Shown here: positions 58,749 through 64,000 of the stretch, piece by piece
How positions within the stretch are numbered: position 1 is the stretch's first letter
Layout: each line of letters begins with the position of its first letter
NCBI GenBank assembly: GCA_040220415.1
Contig: JAVJUV010000119.1
Location: forward strand, 67,884-131,883
Length of the DNA: 64,000 nucleotides
Origin: JAVJUV01 sp040220415
GTDB taxonomy: Bacteria; Pseudomonadota; Alphaproteobacteria; Rhodobacterales; Rhodobacteraceae
Direction: 5' to 3'
The notes under the pieces: model-generated
Databases searched by the model: none
Seen by the model: only the letters and a program-made list of their open reading frames with translations
Told to the model about the DNA's origin: nothing
Program-made: the position numbers and the translations under genes

Positions 58749-61277
58749 CTATTCGCGCGCTCTGAGAACCCGCGCAGGGCGCGCAGCGAGGGGACCCCAG
58801 GCGAACACCAGACCCGCAAACAGTGTCGCCAGAATACCACCGGCTACTATCAGCAGCGCCGAAACCGGCTCGAACACGTAGTCGGTTTCCATCACGAAAG
58901 TCATTACCCCCCAGCCCGCCATCGCGCCCGCCACAATCGCAACAATACCGGCGGCAGCGCCCAGCATGGCCGAACGCAGAGTGAAGCTGGTCAGGATCAT
59001 GGCTCTGGACGCGCCCAGGGTTTTCAGTACCGCTGCCTCGTATGTGCGCGCGTGAATGCCCGCTGCGGCCGCGCCGATCAGGACCACTACACCGGTGACG
59101 AGAGTGGCCAGCGCGCCATAAGTTATCGCCGCTGAGATGCCCGCCAGCACCTCCGAGACACGGTCAATTGCATCCTTCACGCGGATCGCAGTCACGTTCG
59201 GAAAGGCGTTGGAAATGTCGCGCAGGATTGTCGCTTCCGCCTCTTCGTCGGCATAGACTGTCGAAATGAAGGTGTGGGGCGCTCCGGCAAGCGCACCTGG
59301 GTTCATGGCCAGTACAAAGCCGATCCCGGCAGTCGAGAAGTCGACTTCCCGGAAACTTGTAACCCGGGCAGAAATGTCCCGACCAAGGATGTTCACTGTA
59401 ATCTCGTCGCCGAGGGTCAAGCCCAGTTCAATCGCCTCCTCGGTCGCAAAAGACACCTGCGGCGTTCCGGCATAGCCTTCGGGCCACCATTCGCCGTGCG
59501 TGATCTTTGTGCCTTGGGGCGGGCTGTCCGAGTAGGTGACGCCACGATCCCCTTGCAGAACCCAGTGCTCGCCCGCAACTTCCTGAGCAGGTTGTCCGTT
59601 GATCCTGGTGATGATGCCGCGAAGCATCGGCGCACTTTCGACTTTCTCGACCGCTGGATCGTCATTCAACCGAATCCGAAAGTCTTCGATCTGCCCAGGC
59701 TGAATGTCGACCATGAAGAAGGACGGCGCTATGTCCGGCAAGTCGCGAGCAATCGCCCCGCGAAGATTGGCGTCGATCTGACCAACCGCGGCAAGAACCG
59801 TCAGTCCCAAACCAAGCGACAATACAACAGACGTCGCCTCGCCGCCCGGGCCGCCAATAGCGCCGAGTGCCAGACGCCAGGCACTCTTGCCGCGAATTAT
59901 CCGCGCACGGGCCGTCCTTCGCGAAAGGCGGCGCGTTCCCTCGGCAGCAAGAACAAGGATGGCAAACGCACCCAGAAGTCCGCCCGCCGCCCCAAGCGTC
60001 AGCGTCCACAGCCCCGAGAAGAATGCCGCACTGCCAATAAGTGCAGCAAGGAGAAGCGCTGTGGCAGCAATCCAGATGGGGCGCGGAAGCTGCCGGTCGG
60101 TGCCGCCGGCATCACGGAATAGAGTGGCCGCCCTCACCTCTTCGATCCGGGCCAGCGGCCAAAGCGTGAAAATCAGTGCAGCCAGAACTCCATACAACGC
60201 CGCCTCGGCCAGCGGTCGTACGTGCAGGGAAAAAACCGCGGGAACCGGCAGGCGGGCTTCGAGCATAGGTGCAAAGACCAATGGAAGTGCCGTGCCAAGG
60301 ACAAGACCTGCGACGAGGCCAACCAGAGTGAGCGCACCGATTTGCAGGAAGTAGGTCTGGAATATGGTTCGGTTGTCCGCGCCCAGCGTCTTCAGCGTGG
60401 CGATGACCTCGGTCTTGCGCTCCAGATAGGCGCGTACCGCCGCCGAGATGCCAACTCCTCCGACAGCCAGTCCGGCCAGACCCACGAGAACAAGGAAAGA
60501 TGATAAGCGCTCCACGAAACGCTCCACGCCCGGTGCGCCGTTGCGTCGGTCGCGCCAGCGGACGCCGGTGAACGCTTCTTCGGCTTCGACTTCGAGTGCA
60601 TCGAGGTTGGCGTCGTCTGAAAGAAGAAGCTTGTATTCGGTATCGTACAATGTCCCCGGTTGGATCAGTCCGCTTTGGTCCAGTGCCGTGGTCAGAACGA
60701 TTGTCCGAGGACCCAGTCCAAAGCTGCCTCCTGCATCATCCGGCTCGAGTTCGAGCCGCGCCATCAGAACGAACTCCTGCGTGCCCAACTTGAACCTGTC
60801 GCCGACATTCATGCCCAACCGGTCGACAAGCAGAGGCGCTATCACCGCACCCGGCGTACCATCCAGGCCGGCGAGCGCCTCTGATAGTTCCATGTCAGGG
60901 TCCAGTTGGACCGCCCCCAAAAGCGGATAGGCTGCATCTACGGCCTTTACCTGCGTTAGCCCGCGCTCGGCGTCGGGACCCTCGCCGAAGACCGCCATGG
61001 ACCTGAAGTCGACCAACTCGGACATCGCCGTGGAATTGGACTTCATCCAGGCAAGCTCTTCTGGCTCGGCAAAACGATAGGTCAGCTCCAACTCGGCATC
61101 GCCGCCAAGTATCGTCGCGCCTTCGCGTTCAAGCCCCGCGCGGATCGACTCCCGAACGCTGCCGATGGCGGCGATGGCGGCGACACCCAGAATCAGACAT
61201 GCAAGGAACACCCTGAATCCGTGCAGCCCCCCGCGCAGTTCCCGCCGGGCAATACGACTTGCAGTGGCAAAACTCAT
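58749..61277 (-). CDS. FtsX-family ABC transporter permease (YbbP-like)
   Basis: The 842-residue membrane protein has the layout of a YbbP-type permease: an N-terminal helix, a large periplasmic domain (about residues 45-245), three or four helices, a second large domain, and a final helix group. Two FtsX domains are seen (about residues 255-370 and 715-835), with FLVLVGLAGLAVGGVGISAA. It works with the ATPase whose stop overlaps its ATG. Related systems act with TesA and may export lipids or hydrophobic compounds. Confidence 0.9.
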   Translation of the reverse strand: MSFATASRIARRELRGGLHGFRVFLACLILGVAAIAAIGSVRESIRAGLEREGATILGGDAELELTYRFAEPEELAWMKSNSTAMSELVDFRSMAVFGEGPDAERGLTQVKAVDAAYPLLGAVQLDPDMELSEALAGLDGTPGAVIAPLLVDRLGMNVGDRFKLGTQEFVLMARLELEPDDAGGSFGLGPRTIVLTTALDQSGLIQPGTLYDTEYKLLLSDDANLDALEVEAEEAFTGVRWRDRRNGAPGVERFVERLSSFLVLVGLAGLAVGGVGISAAVRAYLERKTEVIATLKTLGADNRTIFQTYFLQIGALTLVGLVAGLVLGTALPLVFAPMLEARLPVPAVFSLHVRPLAEAALYGVLAALIFTLWPLARIEEVRAATLFRDAGGTDRQLPRPIWIAATALLLAALIGSAAFFSGLWTLTLGAAGGLLGAFAILVLAAEGTRRLSRRTARARIIRGKSAWRLALGAIGGPGGEATSVVLSLGLGLTVLAAVGQIDANLRGAIARDLPDIAPSFFMVDIQPGQIEDFRIRLNDDPAVEKVESAPMLRGIITRINGQPAQEVAGEHWVLQGDRGVTYSDSPPQGTKITHGEWWPEGYAGTPQVSFATEEAIELGLTLGDEITVNILGRDISARVTSFREVDFSTAGIGFVLAMNPGALAGAPHTFISTVYADEEAEATILRDISNAFPNVTAIRVKDAIDRVSEVLAGISAAITYGALATLVTGVVVLIGAAAAGIHARTYEAAVLKTLGASRAMILTSFTLRSAMLGAAAGIVAIVAGAMAGWGVMTFVMETDYVFEPVSALLIVAGGILATLFAGLVFAWGPLAARPARVLRARE

Positions 61278-61975
61278 TCGGCGGCCTCGGCCGTCGCTTG
61301 TTCCTCTGCCGCGATGCGGCCATCGACAAGGCGAACGATCCGGTCGCAGCGTCGAGCCAAGTCCGGTGCGTGGGTGACCAGGATCAAAGTAGCGCCGTGC
61401 CGCTCCTGCAAGCCGAAGAGAAGATCGATGATCGCCTGTCCGGTGGCGGCATCCAGGTTTCCGGTCGGTTCGTCTGCCAACAGAATATCCGGGCGCGGAG
61501 CGGCTGCGCGGGCAAGAGCTACACGCTGTTGTTCGCCACCTGACATCTGGGACGGATAGTGATCGAGCCGATTTCCCAGCCCGACGGCCTGCAGTTCCTG
61601 CTCGGCCCGATCGAATGCGTCGGGCTTTCCCGCCAGCTCCAAGGGCGTTGCGACGTTCTCAAGCGCGGTCATTGTCGGAATCAGGTGGAAGGATTGAAAA
61701 ACCACGCCCATATGTTCACGGCGAAAGCGGGCCAGAGCGTCCTCGCCAAGCGCTGTCAGATCATGACCCAGCGCCATGACCTGCCCGCCTGTGGCACGTT
61801 CCAGCCCGCCCATGAGCATAAGGAGTGACGACTTGCCTGAACCAGAAGGTCCGATCAGACCAACCGACGTTCCGCGAACGACGTCCAGGTCTATGCCTTT
61901 CAGAATGTCGACTCGTCCGGCATTGCCATCCAGCGACAGCGCAGCGTCCTTCAGAGAGAGGATCGTCTCGGTCAT
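61274..61975 (-). CDS. ABC transporter ATPase (YbbA-like, LolD type)
   Basis: The 233-residue ATPase has Walker A GPSGSGKSS, the MacB/LolD-type VVFQSFHLIPTMTALENV, signature MSGGEQQRVALARA, and Walker B ILLADEPTGNLDAATGQ. I chose the ATG at 61975. The stop overlaps the permease start. It is divergent from the TesA-like esterase with a 52-nt gap, the same arrangement as ybbA-ybbP with tesA in E. coli. Export of a lipid-type substrate is inferred. Confidence 0.93.
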   Translation of the reverse strand: MTETILSLKDAALSLDGNAGRVDILKGIDLDVVRGTSVGLIGPSGSGKSSLLMLMGGLERATGGQVMALGHDLTALGEDALARFRREHMGVVFQSFHLIPTMTALENVATPLELAGKPDAFDRAEQELQAVGLGNRLDHYPSQMSGGEQQRVALARAAAPRPDILLADEPTGNLDAATGQAIIDLLFGLQERHGATLILVTHAPDLARRCDRIVRLVDGRIAAEEQATAEAAE

Positions 61976-62027
61976 GCTGTCTCCGTTCCGGTTTTGCCGC
62001 CTCCACACGCCATATGGGGTGATACGG

Positions 62028-62663
62028 ATGATGCGCAACGCCGGATTGGTTCTTATTGTCGCCGCAGCCCCGGCTCTGGCCGAGCCAGTCACTATTGCGG
62101 CATTGGGAGACAGTCTGACCCAAGGTTACGGGCTGGCACCCGAAGATGGGTTTGTTTCGCAACTCGACGTCTGGCTGAACGGGCACGGTGCCAGTGTGAC
62201 CCTGATCAATGCCGGCGTTTCCGGCGATACGACGGCTGGCGGACTCAGCCGGATCGAGTGGACTCTGACCCCTGATGTTGATGCGCTTATCGTGGCTTTT
62301 GGTGGAAATGACCTATTGCGCGGCATAGATCCCGCGGTCAGCCGCAAGAATCTGGACGGTATACTGAGTATCGCGTCGGAGCGCGGATTGCCGGTTCTAC
62401 TTGTCGGGATGGATGCGCCCGCGAACTACGGGCCAGAATTCGAGGCCGCCTTCGACCGAATGTATCCGGACCTGGCAGAAAAGCACAGCGCCTTGCTGTA
62501 TCCAAACTTCCTTGAAGCGTTGTCCGCGAAAGAGGACCGAAAGGCCACTCTTGCCGAGTTGATGCAGGCTGACGGCATTCATCCCAACGCCAAAGGTGTG
62601 GCGCTTATCGTCGAGGCGGTCGGTCCGCACGTGCTTGAGTTGGCGGAGATCGCGCGCAACTGA
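62028..62663 (+). CDS. TesA-like periplasmic arylesterase / lysophospholipase (SGNH hydrolase)
   Basis: The 211 residues start with a signal peptide (MMRNAGLVLIVAAAPALAEP) followed by the GDSL block ALGDSLTQGYGL (serine nucleophile), block II around NAGVSGDTTAGG, block III FGGNDLLRG and block V DGIHPNAKG with the catalytic Asp-X2-His. These four blocks define SGNH hydrolases of the TesA type. I chose the first ATG at 62028. It is divergent from the YbbA-like ATPase. Confidence 0.93.
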   Translation: MMRNAGLVLIVAAAPALAEPVTIAALGDSLTQGYGLAPEDGFVSQLDVWLNGHGASVTLINAGVSGDTTAGGLSRIEWTLTPDVDALIVAFGGNDLLRGIDPAVSRKNLDGILSIASERGLPVLLVGMDAPANYGPEFEAAFDRMYPDLAEKHSALLYPNFLEALSAKEDRKATLAELMQADGIHPNAKGVALIVEAVGPHVLELAEIARN

Positions 62664-62664
62664 T

Positions 62665-62994
62665 TTACTCCAGTCCGGGTTCGTCCAGTAGATGTCGGCC
62701 CTGACGATCTTCCACCTCGATGACCCACAGGTCCGGGTCGAAACCGCCTTGTTTTGCGATGCTTGAGTCCACATCGGCCTCATCACCCTCGGCCAGCACG
62801 ATCCATCGCCGTTCACCCGACATCAGATCAAAGGAGCGCTGGTAGCAGACCGCCTGACCATCCAGTGTATTCAGCTTGACGATTACCGCGCCTGCGGTCT
62901 GATCACCCTTCTTGACGATGAAGGCGGGAATCGTTGCCAGACGACATCGGGTCAGATAGGCGGCAACCCAGATCTCGGACGTAAGGCGGGTCAT
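62665..62994 (-). CDS. DUF1491 family protein
   Basis: This 109-residue soluble protein matches the alphaproteobacterial DUF1491 family in length and in sequences such as VAAYLTRCRLATIPAFIVKK (N-terminal) and DPDLWVIEVEDRQGRHLLDE (C-terminal). The role is unknown. The ATG overlaps the era stop (ATGA), the linkage often seen in Rhodobacterales, where it follows rnc-era. It converges on the esterase gene with a 1-nt gap. Confidence 0.9.
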   Translation of the reverse strand: MTRLTSEIWVAAYLTRCRLATIPAFIVKKGDQTAGAVIVKLNTLDGQAVCYQRSFDLMSGERRWIVLAEGDEADVDSSIAKQGGFDPDLWVIEVEDRQGRHLLDEPGLE

Positions 62995-63899
62995 CCGTTT
63001 CCGTCGCTGAAATCCAGTCCCATCTCGGAATATCGCTCCGCCTCGTCCAACCAGTTGGGCCGGACCTTCACGGTCAGGAAAAGATGTACCTTCCGGCCAA
63101 GGAACTCGGCGATATCTTCGCGGGCCAACTGCCCGATCGATTTGATCGTTTCACCCTTCTTCCCAAGCACGATACCCTTGTGACCATCGCGGGCGACATA
63201 GATGATCTGATCGATCCGAACCGATCCGTCATCATTCTCTTCCCAGTTCTCGGTCTCGACCGTCAGTTGATACGGCAGTTCCTGGTGTAGCCGCAGCGTC
63301 AGCTTTTCCCGGGTGGTCTCTGCAGCGATCATACGCAAAGGCAAGTCGGCGATCTGGTCTTCGGGATACAACCAGTGACCCTCGGGAAGCTCCTTTGCCA
63401 GCCAAGCCTTGAGGTCATCGACACCGTATCCCTTCTCGGCCGAAATCATGAAGGTCTGGACGAAAGGAAATCGGGTATTCATCTTTTCCGTCAGCCCCAG
63501 GAGCACAGGACGCTCGACGCGATCGATCTTGTTGATGGCGAGGGCGATCTTTCGGTCCCGACCGATTTCTTCCAACCGCTCGAGAATAGCCTCGACTCCG
63601 GCCGTCAGACCTCTATGCGCCTCAACCAGCAACACCGTAATGTCGGCGTCCGCGGCTCCGCCCCATGCAGCCGCGACCATCGCGCGATCCAGGCGCCGGC
63701 GAGGTCGGAAAAGGCCGGGCGTGTCCACGAAGACGATCTGGCTGTCCCCTTCGATCGCGACACCGCGAATCCGTGCGCGGGTGGTCTGGACCTTATGGGT
63801 CACGATGGAAACTTTGGCGCCGACCATGCGGTTCAACAGAGTCGACTTGCCCGCGTTGGGCTCTCCGATCAGGGCAACGAAACCGGCGCGGCTAGTCAT
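62991..63899 (-). CDS. era: GTPase Era
   Basis: Era is an essential GTPase that binds 16S rRNA and helps mature the 30S subunit. The 302 residues have G1 GEPNAGKST, G2 region, G3 DTPG, G4 NKID and a C-terminal KH domain with the GXXG-type HKGIVLGKKGETIKSIG. The ATG at 63899 is near the right edge; the 100 nt beyond hold no coding start and would lead to rnc in related genomes. It is followed by the DUF1491 gene. Confidence 0.97.
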   Translation of the reverse strand: MTSRAGFVALIGEPNAGKSTLLNRMVGAKVSIVTHKVQTTRARIRGVAIEGDSQIVFVDTPGLFRPRRRLDRAMVAAAWGGAADADITVLLVEAHRGLTAGVEAILERLEEIGRDRKIALAINKIDRVERPVLLGLTEKMNTRFPFVQTFMISAEKGYGVDDLKAWLAKELPEGHWLYPEDQIADLPLRMIAAETTREKLTLRLHQELPYQLTVETENWEENDDGSVRIDQIIYVARDGHKGIVLGKKGETIKSIGQLAREDIAEFLGRKVHLFLTVKVRPNWLDEAERYSEMGLDFSDGNG

Positions 63900-64000
63900 G
63901 TGATGGACCTTTTTCGGGACAATCGGGCGGATACCGGAAAACCCCCGCGTTGGCCAGTCTTCTGAATTCCCATTGCCAAAAATGCGAAACTTGAGATGCT

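Noticed and set aside
1..64000. CRISPR array, prophage or toxin-antitoxin module
   Set aside because: No regularly spaced repeats, phage structural genes or paired small toxin-antitoxin frames were seen on either strand.

Overview
The window is an almost complete photosynthesis gene cluster (PGC) of a purple alphaproteobacterium, followed by ordinary chromosomal genes. High G+C, a pufQBALMX operon that ends in pufX rather than pufC, an AerR/PpaA-PpsR regulator pair and a spheroidene-type carotenoid set (crtA, B, C, D, E, F, I) point to the order Rhodobacterales, near the Rhodobacter/Rhodobaca lineages that carry PufX. The only Mg-protoporphyrin ester cyclase visible is the O2-dependent AcsF, cut by the left edge. 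No bchE, no pucBA (LH2) and no appA lie in the window. The genes are intact, so the organism should make bacteriochlorophyll a, an LH1-RC core complex and spheroidenone-type carotenoids. Whether it is an aerobic phototroph or a facultative purple bacterium cannot be settled from this piece.

PGC layout. Positions 1-12960 (minus strand) hold bchFNBHLM-lhaA-puhABC-orf98-acsF. Positions 13262-19486 (plus) hold aerR/ppaA-ppsR, then bchG-pucC-like transporter-bchP-idi. Positions 19559-31744 (minus) hold crtEF-bchC-X-orf50-Y-Z-pufQBALMX, then a strong terminator, then dxs. Positions 31846-34247 (plus) hold crtD-crtC. Positions 34251-37312 (minus) hold crtI-crtB-tspO. Positions 37441-41695 (plus) hold crtA-bchI-bchD-bchO. 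Most neighbouring genes overlap by ATGA, so translation is tightly coupled. Eleven exact TGT-N12-ACA boxes, the PpsR/CrtJ operator consensus, lie at every internal promoter region: bchF (2), aerR (1), bchG (2), bchC (2), crtE/crtD (2), crtI (1) and crtA (1). Paired boxes are 7-8 bp apart.

After bchO there is a gene-poor stretch (41696-42627). Next is a four-gene minus-strand operon (45980-47029 down to 42628): a diheme cytochrome c peroxidase, two small cupredoxins, and a PAS-containing chemoreceptor 43 nt further on. Two overlapping perfect palindromes precede it. A tRNA with anticodon CAT follows at 47373-47449. Beyond it lie a branched-chain amino-acid-type (Liv) ABC operon with an extra 92-residue gene, a divergent pxpBC pair (5-oxoprolinase subunits without pxpA), a two-HKD phospholipase-D-family protein, a polar amino-acid ABC operon, an FtsX-type exporter with its ATPase divergent from a TesA-like esterase, and a DUF1491 gene with era.

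The least expected items are small: a 50-codon gene wedged between bchX and bchY with a perfect Shine-Dalgarno inside bchX; a probable ATT start for crtA; crtC with no usual start codon near its conserved N-terminus; and a bchG start codon sitting between two PpsR boxes. The peroxidase-cupredoxin-chemoreceptor operon is the best candidate for an undescribed functional unit.
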